From Paenibacillus psychroresistens (lineage in GTDB: Bacteria; Bacillota; Bacilli; Paenibacillales; NBRC-103111), in NCBI RefSeq assembly GCF_009728935.1, contig NZ_CP034235.1, forward strand, positions 1,836,001-1,900,000: DNA of 64,000 bases. Direction: 5' to 3'. The notes below the pieces were generated by a model. It worked only from the letters and a program-made list of their open reading frames with translations. It did no database searches and was not told the DNA's origin. Made by a program: the position numbers and the translations under genes. This document shows positions 1-8,686 of the stretch, piece by piece. How positions within the stretch are numbered: position 1 is the stretch's first letter; each line of letters starts with the position of its first letter.

Positions 1-1899
1 AGGCGTTATTTGAAAGGAAGCAATAAGTGCGGCAAATCTTTGTTTGGTACTCTCTGTATTAAAGGCAGGTCCAATCTCATAAACAATCACATAATCTTTT
101 GTTGCACTGCTGTATAAGTAGATTTCACCATTCACTGGAACACCAAGTGCACTCTCTGAGTAAGTTATTTTTTTGAAATTTTGACCACCTAAGGTTGCAG
201 TAGTATTGGCTGTGATAGTAATGTACGTATTTTCTTTAAGGTAATCCTCCATATATTTTGTTATGTCTACTTTTGGTGTTTTAGTACGGACTCCAATATT
301 GATAAACCCATCTGCGAATGTATAGTTAAGAGTGGTATCTTTATCCGCATTCTCAGTGGAGTCTTCCCAGAATTCAGGTTTTTCAAAGCTAACACCTAGA
401 TTTTTACTAACTATTTTGGAAAGAGTTGCAGAATTTACGCTATCATCTTTAATCGTACCAAGGGATGAATTTAATTTATCAGTAAAGGCAAAGGATTGAA
501 GTAAGGCTTCTTTAGTTGCTTGGATATCTGCAGCAGGCGCATCTTTAGGATATTCAAAATCAATGTCATATTTAAGGTTGCCTTTAATAATCAGGAATTC
601 TGTATCAGAAGTCCAAGCATCCTCCAGATTAAATTCAGAAATCATTTCTTTAGCAGGTTCATTTCCAACAGTAGTAGAAGTGGTTGAGATAATCTTACCA
701 TATTCAGGAACTATGAAATCAGATAACTGAAGAGTGTTTTTTGCAACCCAGCTGTCTAATGTTTCACCAGCAGCCAACGAACTTATTGTAATTCGGAAGG
801 TTTTATCCTCCGTTCCTCCGCTATGAAAATTGAATTTGGAACTATCCTCCGTTCCTTTATCCCAATCGGATGGAATATTTAAAGTAAACCCATAATCGTC
901 GTTTGTATAGATACGATAACCATTTTTAACGGTAGAGATATCTTTTGTTGTGAAGTCCTTTGTATCATAAGTAAGTGTAAAACTATCCAATAACTCTTTA
1001 TAGCCAGCACTTTTCAAAGGGTTGTTATAATTTTTTACTTCTGAGATATCCATGATTAAAGTATAAACACTGCTATTAGCGAAATAAGCTCTTGATTCCG
1101 TATACATGTCTTCTTCCTTGCTAATTATTCGAGCGAAGGATACTCCATTAACGGTAGCTGTACTTTTACTTAATACTGTTCCAGTAACGAAATCAGCTAG
1201 TTCTGTTAGTAAGCCATCTGCGGACATATTCTGTACATCAGATGGGTCAATGGAGATGTTCAATTCATACTCACCATTGGCATCTTCAAAATTGAGATAA
1301 TCACCTTTATAGGACTGGTAAGATTTAACCAAGCCAGTTGGATACTTCATCGTCCAATTATTGTAGCTATCGCCAATTTTAGTTTTTCCGGCATCGCTGT
1401 TTAATCCGCCTGAGGTATCAGCAACGGGTGCATCACCTGTAATTGTGATTTGTTTGGTAACCTTATCGAATGTAATAGTCGCTCCAAAGTTCTCTGTAAT
1501 AAAGCGAACAGGAACCATAGTAGTACCATTGTGGAGCTGAGGGGCTGTGTTCATTTCGATTGCTTTTCCATCGACAATAGCCATTTTGTTATCAATCGTT
1601 AAGCTTAAGTCATGTCCATTGTACTTTAAACCGATTGTTTTCGTAGGAGCATCATAAGCTAGAACAGCTCCAAAAGCTGTAGTGATGACCCTTAATGGGA
1701 CGAGCGTCGAGTTGTCTTTAGTAATATAAGGCGCTTCACCTGTAAGACTTGTTTCGTTGATCTTAATATCTTTTTGTCCAATAGTTAAGGTGATGCTTAA
1801 TGTCTTGCTTGCGGTTGCTGTTTCAGCAAATGCAGTAGCTTGGAAAATAAAAAATGTTAAAATTAATAATAAAGTTGTGAATTTAGTAAGCTTCTTCAA
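1..1899 (-). CDS. Secreted stalk-domain (copper amine oxidase N-like) protein with PsbP/DcrB-like repeats, 3' end outside window
   Basis: The frame is open from the start to the left window edge (633 codons), so the C-terminus is missing, probably by little. The predicted product has a signal peptide (hydrophobic LLLILTFFIFQATAFA). Residues about 25-145 form a stalk domain of the copper amine oxidase N-terminal type, with two copies of a V-P-x-R-x-I/F-x-x-x-F-G-A pattern. Behind it come about three related beta-rich modules, each with a Y/F-x-P-x-x-W/L core, resembling the DUF1795/PsbP-like fold. I chose TTG at 1899 because GGAG lies 9 bases upstream; an in-frame ATG at 1914 has no such site. 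It follows the HtrA-type protease by 18 bases, so the two are probably co-transcribed. A surface or cell-wall role is inferred; no catalytic motif is seen. Confidence 0.75.
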   Translation of the reverse strand, partial: MKKLTKFTTLLLILTFFIFQATAFAETATASKTLSITLTIGQKDIKINETSLTGEAPYITKDNSTLVPLRVITTAFGAVLAYDAPTKTIGLKYNGHDLSLTIDNKMAIVDGKAIEMNTAPQLHNGTTMVPVRFITENFGATITFDKVTKQITITGDAPVADTSGGLNSDAGKTKIGDSYNNWTMKYPTGLVKSYQSYKGDYLNFEDANGEYELNISIDPSDVQNMSADGLLTELADFVTGTVLSKSTATVNGVSFARIISKEEDMYTESRAYFANSSVYTLIMDISEVKNYNNPLKSAGYKELLDSFTLTYDTKDFTTKDISTVKNGYRIYTNDDYGFTLNIPSDWDKGTEDSSKFNFHSGGTEDKTFRITISSLAAGETLDSWVAKNTLQLSDFIVPEYGKIISTTSTTVGNEPAKEMISEFNLEDAWTSDTEFLIIKGNLKYDIDFEYPKDAPAADIQATKEALLQSFAFTDKLNSSLGTIKDDSVNSATLSKIVSKNLGVSFEKPEFWEDSTENADKDTTLNYTFADGFINIGVRTKTPKVDITKYMEDYLKENTYITITANTTATLGGQNFKKITYSESALGVPVNGEIYLYSSATKDYVIVYEIGPAFNTESTKQRFAALIASFQITP

Positions 1900-1917
1900 A
1901 ATAACACGCTCCATGGA

Positions 1918-3048
1918 TTATTTTTGTTCTGTAAAGGTTAAAGAGATGGTTTTTAGATCTCCGTCAGAGAGGACCATTAACTTGGTTTTATCACCAGGTA
2001 AATATTTGCGAAGCTGTTCATTAAAATCGATCAGTGTTGTTACATTAATTGCATCAAGCGAATAAATCACATCGCCTTTCTTAATACCAGCTATACCTGC
2101 AGGAGAGCCTGTCGCGACATTGACCACAGTTAGTGGGTCAGTTGTGGGAAGTCCAACAACAGCAGCCCAGCTTTCTTCCAGCTCAAGTCCGGAATAAGGA
2201 CGCTTAACCTTGCCATATTTAAAAAACTGTTGAATGACATAGTTTACGGTATCAATCGGGATTGAGAAACCTAGACTATCCACACCGACTGCTGCAAATT
2301 TAAGTGAATTAATCCCAACGACCTCACCTTTAAGATTAATTAGAGGGCCGCCGCTATTCCCTGGGTTGATGGCAGCATCGGTCTGCAATAAACGGTAGGT
2401 GGAATGGATCGAGCGATCAATCCCGCTAATGACTCCAACAGACACGGAATTACGCAAGGAGAAGGAAATAGGAGTACCTATGGCAACAACCGTTTCTCCA
2501 ACCTGAACATTAAGCTTGTCCGCAAATTTAGCAATCGGTAAGCCAGTTGCTGAGATTTTGACTAAGGCAAGATCACTTTCCTCATCTATATTCATCGTTT
2601 TGGCAGCATATTGCTTGCCATTGGTTGTTACAACCGTAAGGTTTTTCATGTTTTTGACCACATGGGCATTAGTAACAATCCAACCATCCGCTTTGATGAT
2701 TACTCCGGTTCCATGTGCTAATGAAAAGCGATTATCGGAATCAGCACTTTCTGTTTCATCAGGCTTGCCGATAATACCAACAACAGCAGGAGAAACCTTA
2801 GCTATTGCATCTGGGACGGGATTCGGTTTTTTGTAGCTGTAGGCTTTTGTTTTTTCATCAAGGATCAATTCTCCACCTAATGCTTTAAGCAGATCGGATG
2901 CTTTAAAATAAACCTCGCCCTCAATCTTTTTGGTGCTTAATGGGACCGTGTTTGAAGTACTGGATGAAGCTGCGGTTGCTGTGGTGCTGGAGATAAGAAG
3001 TATAATTGAAAATAGACCCACAGCTTTTCTAACACGATTGCTAAACAT
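1918..3048 (-). CDS. HtrA/DegP-type serine protease (S1C) with one PDZ domain
   Basis: Extracytoplasmic quality-control protease of the trypsin-like S1C family. The catalytic triad is visible: His129 in VTNAHV, Asp159 in ESDLAL and Ser232 in NPGNSGGP. A PDZ domain follows (about 285-376, containing GIKKGDVI). The N-terminus carries a signal peptide or signal anchor, and residues about 34-72 look like half of a copper-amine-oxidase-type stalk domain. That module is not part of classical HtrA, but the downstream neighbour carries it in full. The frame extends upstream to 3165, but ATG 3048 has the ribosome binding site (GAAAGGAAG, 6 bases away). With the stalk-domain gene behind it the protein probably forms a two-gene operon, which suggests the protease acts on, or is presented with, that partner at the cell wall (inference). 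Confidence 0.9.
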   Translation of the reverse strand: MFSNRVRKAVGLFSIILLISSTTATAASSSTSNTVPLSTKKIEGEVYFKASDLLKALGGELILDEKTKAYSYKKPNPVPDAIAKVSPAVVGIIGKPDETESADSDNRFSLAHGTGVIIKADGWIVTNAHVVKNMKNLTVVTTNGKQYAAKTMNIDEESDLALVKISATGLPIAKFADKLNVQVGETVVAIGTPISFSLRNSVSVGVISGIDRSIHSTYRLLQTDAAINPGNSGGPLINLKGEVVGINSLKFAAVGVDSLGFSIPIDTVNYVIQQFFKYGKVKRPYSGLELEESWAAVVGLPTTDPLTVVNVATGSPAGIAGIKKGDVIYSLDAINVTTLIDFNEQLRKYLPGDKTKLMVLSDGDLKTISLTFTEQK

Positions 3049-3221
3049 GGTTAACTTCCTTTCTGACTCTAATAATGTGCAAGTAAAATTTACCATTATT
3101 AGTTGCTGTAAAGCAATGACTAGTTTTGTCGAATTATGTCCGAAATATGTGAGGTTTGGCAGCAAGGAGGATTTATGGTATTCTCACTGGAAGAAATGCA
3201 AATAATGGAGGCACAATATAC

Positions 3222-4013
3222 ATGCAAAAGGAAGTAAGCACATCGAATGAAGCGGCTTGGAATCAAGGGCCCTATGAAGCTTGGACAGCCCGATTCGGAA
3301 CCCCGCAAGAGGCAGCGGCGAGAATTGTATCTAATCCTGCAGCACGGCTGTCGACTCTCCATACCTGGATTGGTGATATAGCAGGAAAGAAAGTAGTCAA
3401 TCTGCTAGGGTCTCATGGAAGTAAGGCTATTGCAATGGCATTGTTAGGTGCTCAAGCGACTGTTGTGGATATTGCATCGGAGAATGCTCGTTATGCTCGT
3501 GAGCTAGCTCAAGCAGCGGGAGTCGAGCTTCATTATATCGTTTCGGATGTGTTAGAGCTTCCAGAAGCTGAATTAACGGGGGATTACCAGATCGTATTGA
3601 TGGAATTTGGAATTCTACATTACTTCACAGATTTACTGGCATTGATGACGATTGTTTCTAAATTGTTAGCTCCTGGTGGTCGATTGGTGCTGCAGGATTT
3701 TCATCCGATTACAACTAAGCTGATCAGCTCGCGTGGTACGACTCAAGCTATTCGTAAGCATAAGGTGGATGGGGATTATTTTGATACGAGCATTGAAGAG
3801 GTAGAGGTTCCTTATTATAAATTCTTATCTGCCGATAAACAAAAGGATTTAAAGAAAACAAGGCTGCGTCGTTGGACATTAGGTGAGGTAGTTACAGCTG
3901 TTGCGGAAGCGGGTTTATTTATTGAAGTGTTGAAAGAAGAGCCGAATTTATCCTCAGAGCTTTTTGATAAAGGGATTCCAAAGACGTTTACTTTAGTAGC
4001 TAAGCAGCTGTAA
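3222..4013 (+). CDS. Class I SAM-dependent methyltransferase, substrate unknown
   Basis: A 263-residue protein with a Rossmann-type methyltransferase core. A glycine-containing motif I (VVNLLGSHGSKA, about residue 52) is followed by an acidic end of strand 2 (VVDIASENA) and a motif-IV-like segment (QIVLMEFGILHYF). The last third (about 185-262) is a small extra region of the kind seen in UbiE/small-molecule methyltransferases. The frame is open to 3156, but GGAGG ten bases before ATG 3222 fixes the start. It is divergent from the HtrA-type gene, with 173 bases between the starts. The following glycosidase has its own operator, so it need not be in the same transcript. The substrate cannot be told from sequence. 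Confidence 0.8.
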   Translation: MQKEVSTSNEAAWNQGPYEAWTARFGTPQEAAARIVSNPAARLSTLHTWIGDIAGKKVVNLLGSHGSKAIAMALLGAQATVVDIASENARYARELAQAAGVELHYIVSDVLELPEAELTGDYQIVLMEFGILHYFTDLLALMTIVSKLLAPGGRLVLQDFHPITTKLISSRGTTQAIRKHKVDGDYFDTSIEEVEVPYYKFLSADKQKDLKKTRLRRWTLGEVVTAVAEAGLFIEVLKEEPNLSSELFDKGIPKTFTLVAKQL

Positions 4014-4054
4014 AAACATATGTTTATAATAGTCTTGTGCCTGAAATCCTTCTG

Positions 4055-4071
4055 GTATACAATGTGTATAT
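4055..4071. promoter_or_regulatory. Candidate operator, GTATAC-N5-GTATAt inverted repeat
   Basis: An imperfect inverted repeat GTATACaatgtGTATAT lies 24 bases before the GH116-type gene and overlaps a TATAAT-like box (4069-4074). The same word, as a perfect repeat, precedes the sugar-binding lipoprotein at 6817-6833. Two copies before two glycan genes suggest a shared repressor or activator; which one is unknown. Confidence 0.5.
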
Positions 4072-4094
4072 AATAGAAGAATGGGAGTAATCAG

Positions 4095-6530
4095 ATGAAA
4101 ATAAATAGCGAAAATCGATTTATGTTTCCAGGTGAGGCGAGTGAAGCGAAGTTTTTGCTTGGAGGTATCGGAACAGGAAATGTATCTTTGGGCAGCAGAG
4201 GTGAACTGAGGGATTGGGAAATATTCAACCATGCTAATAAAGGTTTAAATTTACCGAATACCTTCTTTACAATTTGGGCTAAATCGCAGGGAGCGGCTCC
4301 TGTAACGAAAATATTGGAATCACAGCTAGCTCCACCTCATTGGTTAGGTCCAGGTTATCCGCCAATTACGGCTGCTGGCCTCCCTCGTTTAAAATCTTCG
4401 CGTCTGATTGGGGAATATCCCATAGCTCGTGTTGAGTTTGAAGATAATGATTTACCTGTAGAGGTTGAGCTTGAAGCTTATACTCCATTTATTCCTCTGC
4501 AAGCGGATGATTCTGGCCTTCCCTGCTTTCAACTGACCTATAAAGTAACTAATACATCTGAACAACCTGTATCAGTCTCGATTGCAGGATCGCTTTTTAA
4601 TCCAATTGGTGGACTTACTTATGATCAAATTGGCTATTTTTCAAAAGAGCCGCATGGTCAAAGCATTAATCAATTTAAAGTTCAGGATGGTTTAGCTGGA
4701 CTATACTTAGCTTCTGAAAAATATGATAAAGATCATTTGCAATACGGCAATCTTTCATTTACTACAACAAATAGGGATGTAACCTATAAACGTGCTTGGT
4801 TGCGAGGAGATTGGTTCGATTATCTGCAAAATTTCTGGGATGATTTCTCCGAAGATGGAAGATTGACTGATCTTGGTTATGAAGAGCCATCTGCAGAAGG
4901 CAATAATGATACGGGTTCTCTTGCGGTTCATGAACAGCTGCTTCCCGGTGAAAGCCGATCCTTTCAATTTATGGTGGCTTGGTATTTTCCCAACCGAATG
5001 AATGGATGGAACGATTTTTTTAACAATATTCAAAAAGCTGGAAATGCGCACAATCGCTATGCGGCAAGATTTAACAGCTCTTGGGAGGTTAGCGCCTATG
5101 CACATATGAACTGGAAGAGGTTGTCTGAAGCCACGTTTCTTTTTCGCGATGCCCTATTCGAGAGTACATTGCCGGATTATGTAATTGATGCCTTAGCTGC
5201 CAATATAACCGTTATTCGCAGCAGTACTTGTTTTTGGCTCAGTGATGGCCGGTTTTTAGCCTATGAGGGCAGCTTTGATACACAAGGCTCCTGTGCAGGG
5301 AATTGCACACATGTTTGGAATTATGCACAAACCTTGGCTTTCCTCTTTCCTGAGCTGGAGCGGAATATGCGGCAAACAGAATTTCTCGAAGAAGTAGCTG
5401 CAGATGGGAAAATGAATTTCAGGGCATTTCATTTATTTGACGCTGAGTTTATGTGGCAGGGGAAAGAATCTCCTCCCGCGGTTGATGGCCAATTGGGTTC
5501 GATTATGCGGGTCTATCGGGAATGGAAGCTATCCGGAGATAATGAATTTTTGTGGGAGCTCTGGCCAAATGTGCAAAAAGCACTGGATTTTGCCTTAACT
5601 CATTGGGATACAGATGGGGATTATCTGCTTGATGCGAAACAGCATAATACCTATGATATTGAATTTTATGGTCCCAATCCGCTTTCAGGAGTTATGTTTT
5701 TAGGTGCTTTAAAGGCAGTAATTGAGATTGCTGCTTACCTTAAGGATGATAAGTATGCAAGCAAGTGCTTGCAGATTTTTGAAAAAAGCGGTAGTGAACT
5801 CCAAAAAGCTTTGTGGAATGGAGAGTATTACATTCAAAGACTGGAGGATGTTAATCAGTATAAATATCAGCATGGCACCGGGTGTTTATCGGATCAATTA
5901 TTAGGACAGCAGCTAGCTCATCTTTATGGATTGGGTTATTTGCTGCCAAAAGAATATGTAAGGAAAGCGATCCTCGCTGTCTATCAGAATAACTTCAAAG
6001 AGGATTTTTCTAATCATGTAAACTGTCAACGCACTTATGTAATGAATGATGAGCAAGGTTTGGTTTTATGTTCATGGCCTTATGGAGAGCAGCCGAAGCT
6101 CCCGTTCATTTATTCGCAGGAGGTATGGACGGGGATTGAATATCAAGTAGCGACTCATTTAATTTATGAAGGCTTTATTGAAGAAGGCTTGCGGATGGTA
6201 AAGGCTGTTCGTGATCGTCATGATGGTTTCCGCCGCAACCCTTGGAATGAAGTCGAGTGTGGACACCATTATGCCAGATCGTTAGCGAGCTGGGGAGTAT
6301 TAATTGCTTTGTCAGGGTTTTCGTTTGATATGGTGCAAAAACGGCTGAAATTCGAGCCTGTTCTGAATAGCGATAATTTCTCATGCTTCTGGAGTGCTGG
6401 ATCCTCTTGGGGTATTTATAGACAAAGCATGAATGCTGCTAATGGAATGTATGAGCCTAAGGTTGAGGTGCTCGGAGGTAGCTTATCAGGTGTAACGATT
6501 GAAGCTTGCGGTCAAGTTTGGGTGGAATAA
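4095..6530 (+). CDS. GH116-type (GBA2/DUF608) beta-glycosidase, cytoplasmic
   Basis: Family 116 retaining glycosidase related to bile-acid beta-glucosidase GBA2, 811 residues, no signal peptide. The N-terminal beta-sandwich (about 1-300) begins with the family signature GGIGTGNVSLGSRG. The C-terminal (alpha/alpha)6 barrel contains both expected catalytic positions: Glu391 in FLAYEGSFD (nucleophile, by position of the GBA2 glutamate) and Asp521 in HNTYDIEFYG (acid/base). Bacterial members include beta-glucosidases and beta-xylosidases; the substrate here is open. GGGAG precedes ATG 4095. The setting, upstream of a carbohydrate importer and sharing an operator-like repeat with it, suggests it hydrolyses imported oligosaccharides. 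Confidence 0.85.
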   Translation: MKINSENRFMFPGEASEAKFLLGGIGTGNVSLGSRGELRDWEIFNHANKGLNLPNTFFTIWAKSQGAAPVTKILESQLAPPHWLGPGYPPITAAGLPRLKSSRLIGEYPIARVEFEDNDLPVEVELEAYTPFIPLQADDSGLPCFQLTYKVTNTSEQPVSVSIAGSLFNPIGGLTYDQIGYFSKEPHGQSINQFKVQDGLAGLYLASEKYDKDHLQYGNLSFTTTNRDVTYKRAWLRGDWFDYLQNFWDDFSEDGRLTDLGYEEPSAEGNNDTGSLAVHEQLLPGESRSFQFMVAWYFPNRMNGWNDFFNNIQKAGNAHNRYAARFNSSWEVSAYAHMNWKRLSEATFLFRDALFESTLPDYVIDALAANITVIRSSTCFWLSDGRFLAYEGSFDTQGSCAGNCTHVWNYAQTLAFLFPELERNMRQTEFLEEVAADGKMNFRAFHLFDAEFMWQGKESPPAVDGQLGSIMRVYREWKLSGDNEFLWELWPNVQKALDFALTHWDTDGDYLLDAKQHNTYDIEFYGPNPLSGVMFLGALKAVIEIAAYLKDDKYASKCLQIFEKSGSELQKALWNGEYYIQRLEDVNQYKYQHGTGCLSDQLLGQQLAHLYGLGYLLPKEYVRKAILAVYQNNFKEDFSNHVNCQRTYVMNDEQGLVLCSWPYGEQPKLPFIYSQEVWTGIEYQVATHLIYEGFIEEGLRMVKAVRDRHDGFRRNPWNEVECGHHYARSLASWGVLIALSGFSFDMVQKRLKFEPVLNSDNFSCFWSAGSSWGIYRQSMNAANGMYEPKVEVLGGSLSGVTIEACGQVWVE

Positions 6531-6542
6531 CGATAGTTGCCT

Positions 6543-6580
6543 ATAATGGCCCTCGCCTTTCACAAGGTGGGGGCTATTAT
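6543..6580 (+). terminator. Hairpin after the GH116-type gene
   Basis: A 17-base-pair stem with G-U pairs (ATAATGGCCCTCGCCTT against AAGGTGGGGGCTATTAT) and a 4-base loop begins 12 bases after the stop. No strong T-run follows, only an AT-rich stretch. Confidence 0.6.
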
Positions 6581-6816
6581 AATATTTATTCCTAATTCGA
6601 AAAGTATAAAAAAATTTAATGAATCTAAAAAAGTAAAAATTTTAATACATCACAAGTAAAAATGCTGCATTCTTTTAATTAGTAAAAACAATTAAACTAA
6701 GCGTAGGCTAGTAAAGCTGATCGGCTTTCTTAATTAATGTATGCGTTATCATGCGGAGGGGATGGGGAGTTAAAGCGGACTTAGTAATCATTAAAGGGAA
6801 AAGTCATGTAATAGTG
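6581..6816. other. AT-rich non-coding stretch
   Basis: About 235 bases between the GH116-type terminator and the operator/RNA element before the lipoprotein gene. I see only a short AAAGC/GCTTT hairpin near 6716-6731 and no credible reading frame. Confidence 0.4.
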
Positions 6817-6833
6817 GTATACAATTTGTATAC
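6817..6833. promoter_or_regulatory. Candidate operator, perfect GTATAC-N5-GTATAC inverted repeat
   Basis: GTATACaatttGTATAC is a perfect inverted repeat directly before the structured element and 137 bases before the lipoprotein start. It matches the site at 4055-4071. The half-site spacing fits a dimeric regulator of GntR or LacI type, but none is encoded nearby. Confidence 0.5.
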
Positions 6834-6838
6834 TTTTT

Positions 6839-6943
6839 AAAATTCTAAGAAAGTATAAGTTTTTTGCTTATACAGATCTTAGAATTCCGAACAAACGCGC
6901 CGCCTTTCATTTGAAAGACAGCGCAGCCGTTTATCCTTGATTC
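6839..6943 (+). ncRNA. Structured RNA-like element, copy 1
   Basis: This stretch closely resembles 40682-40779. It contains a nested hairpin (AATTCTAAG ... CTTAGAATT enclosing GTATAAG ... CTTATAC), then ACAAACG, a second hairpin (GCGC ... CTTTC/GAAAG ... GCGC) and the conserved tail GCCGTTTATCCTTGATT. AAACG can pair with CGTTT around the second hairpin. The second hairpin differs in sequence from copy 2 but keeps its ability to pair. It lies in the leader of the sugar-binding lipoprotein gene. I cannot assign it to a riboswitch class I know; it could be a cis-regulatory RNA, a small RNA or a dispersed repeat. Confidence 0.5.
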
Positions 6944-6969
6944 ATTTAACTAAAGGGAGGATTACCAAA

Positions 6970-8595
6970 ATGAAAAAAAGAATGCTGTTGGGGTGTATCG
7001 CTTTAATTATGGTTTTTACGTTAGTTGGATGTTCTTCTGATAAATCCGAAAGTCCTAAAGAGTCTCAAGCAGCCGATGTTGCTGCAGTTGAGAGTGAAGG
7101 TACTGATCCCATTACTTATACATGGGGAAGGAATATTGATCCGAATATGGATATGATCACGAAGCTGAAGGAGCTTACAAGTGAGACGTTAAATGATAAC
7201 CGTTGGACACGGTTGTTCAAGGAAAAGCTGAATGTTTCCGTAGATTATAAAATGATTTCGGACAGCACTACTTACAATGATAAGATGAAGCTTGCTATGG
7301 CCTCTGGCTCTCTGCCGGATATGTTTCAAATTAATCAATCTTCCGATCTTAAGCAACTGATGGAAGCAGGAGCAATTGAAGAACTGGGTCCACTTTATGA
7401 TAAATATGGCTCCGAGCTTCTGAAGAGCCTTATAGAGAAAGAAACAAAGCGTGTATTCGAACCAGCGACCCATGATGGTAAAATCTATGCTATCCCACAG
7501 AAAATGCCGTCAACTAATGACTATAATCATCTTTGGATCCGCGAAGACTGGCTGACAAAGGTTGGTCTGCAACGTCCAAAAACAATGGATGATCTATATG
7601 CAATAGCAACAGCATTTGCTACAAAGGATCCAGACGGAAATAGCAAAAATGATACATTTGGACTTGAAATCGATAATAATTTCCGTTATGACATGAATGG
7701 ATTCTTCTGGGCCTATAATGCCTTCCCCCTAGTTTATGTTGAAAAAGACGGTAAGGTTGCACAAGGTGCTATTCAAGCTGAAATGAAAGAGCCATTAGCA
7801 TTGCTGCAAAAGATGTTTAAGGATGGCTTGCTTGATAAAGAGTTTGGCACTAAGGATAACGGTAAAGCTATGGAGTCCGTAATTGCAGGCAAGACGGGAA
7901 TGTTCTATGGTCCTCACTGGATGGCTGGAGCAGCAGACAAGTCAAAAGCTAATGATCCGAATGCCAAGTGGATTGTGGTTCCGTTACCAACTAAGACAGG
8001 CGAGCCGGTTAAAATTCCACTCACAATTTCTGTAGATGGATATATGGTTGTGAAGAAAGGAACTAAGCATCCTGAGAATCTGATCAAAATGATGAATCTA
8101 TATGCTGAAGCTCTATTCGGAAAAACGGCTGAATTTAATAAGTATTTTGGTGAGAATGGCATTGATAATATTTGGCAAATGTCTCCTGTATACTTCCTAG
8201 ATCCAGGCCTTGATCTTCAGGGACACCAGGATATTAAGAAGGCGCTTGCAGATAACACAACGGATAGTTTAACAGGTGTTGCAAAAGGCTTCTATAAGAA
8301 TATGACAGATGGAAATGCGGCATTCTCGATGATGTTTGGCCCGACAGATACACCTTTTGCCTTTGTAGATGCTACCTATCCTAAGCAAGTCATCTGGAAT
8401 GCGTATATTGGCGCACCAACACCAACAATGGTTGCACGTGGGAACTCCATGGATGAGCTAGTTGTGACGACCTTAACCAGCATCATTCAAGCTAAATCGG
8501 AAGTAAACAGTGGATTTGATAAGATGGTTGAAGAATGGAACAGCATAGGCGGGACGAAGGTATTGGAAGAAATTAATGCAGCATTAGGTAAGTAA
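6970..8595 (+). CDS. Extracellular sugar-binding lipoprotein of ABC importer (LplA/YtcQ type)
   Basis: A 541-residue family 1 solute-binding protein, longer than the usual 430-450 residues, as is typical of the LplA/YtcQ group. A lipoprotein signal peptide ends in the lipobox LVGC with Cys21 as the lipidated residue. The mature part has two lobes with characteristic segments such as DGKIYAIPQ and LWIREDWLTKVGL. The frame is open to TTG 6937, but GGGAGG before ATG 6970 sets the start. It heads an operon with two permeases (8687, 9683). No ATPase is encoded, so a shared MsmX-type ATPase elsewhere is expected. It binds an oligosaccharide outside the membrane; which one is unknown. Confidence 0.9.
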   Translation: MKKRMLLGCIALIMVFTLVGCSSDKSESPKESQAADVAAVESEGTDPITYTWGRNIDPNMDMITKLKELTSETLNDNRWTRLFKEKLNVSVDYKMISDSTTYNDKMKLAMASGSLPDMFQINQSSDLKQLMEAGAIEELGPLYDKYGSELLKSLIEKETKRVFEPATHDGKIYAIPQKMPSTNDYNHLWIREDWLTKVGLQRPKTMDDLYAIATAFATKDPDGNSKNDTFGLEIDNNFRYDMNGFFWAYNAFPLVYVEKDGKVAQGAIQAEMKEPLALLQKMFKDGLLDKEFGTKDNGKAMESVIAGKTGMFYGPHWMAGAADKSKANDPNAKWIVVPLPTKTGEPVKIPLTISVDGYMVVKKGTKHPENLIKMMNLYAEALFGKTAEFNKYFGENGIDNIWQMSPVYFLDPGLDLQGHQDIKKALADNTTDSLTGVAKGFYKNMTDGNAAFSMMFGPTDTPFAFVDATYPKQVIWNAYIGAPTPTMVARGNSMDELVVTTLTSIIQAKSEVNSGFDKMVEEWNSIGGTKVLEEINAALGK

Positions 8596-8612
8596 TCAGT
8601 AATTTCCAGCCC

Positions 8613-8652
8613 AATATGCAAGTGCCGGTCCTAGTGTCGGCACTTGCATATT
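8613..8652 (+). terminator. Perfect 15-bp hairpin between lipoprotein and permease genes
   Basis: AATATGCAAGTGCCG pairs fully with CGGCACTTGCATATT around a 10-base loop, followed by CTTTC. Such intercistronic hairpins usually give partial termination or protect the upstream mRNA, giving more binding protein than permease. Confidence 0.75.
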
Positions 8653-8686
8653 CTTTCAATATTACTGGATGGAATGAGGGAGATAT

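Noticed and set aside
6930-6969. In-frame TTG 6937 as start of the sugar-binding lipoprotein
   Set aside because: It lies in the tail of the RNA-like element, lacks a ribosome binding site and would put 11 residues before a perfect lipoprotein signal peptide.
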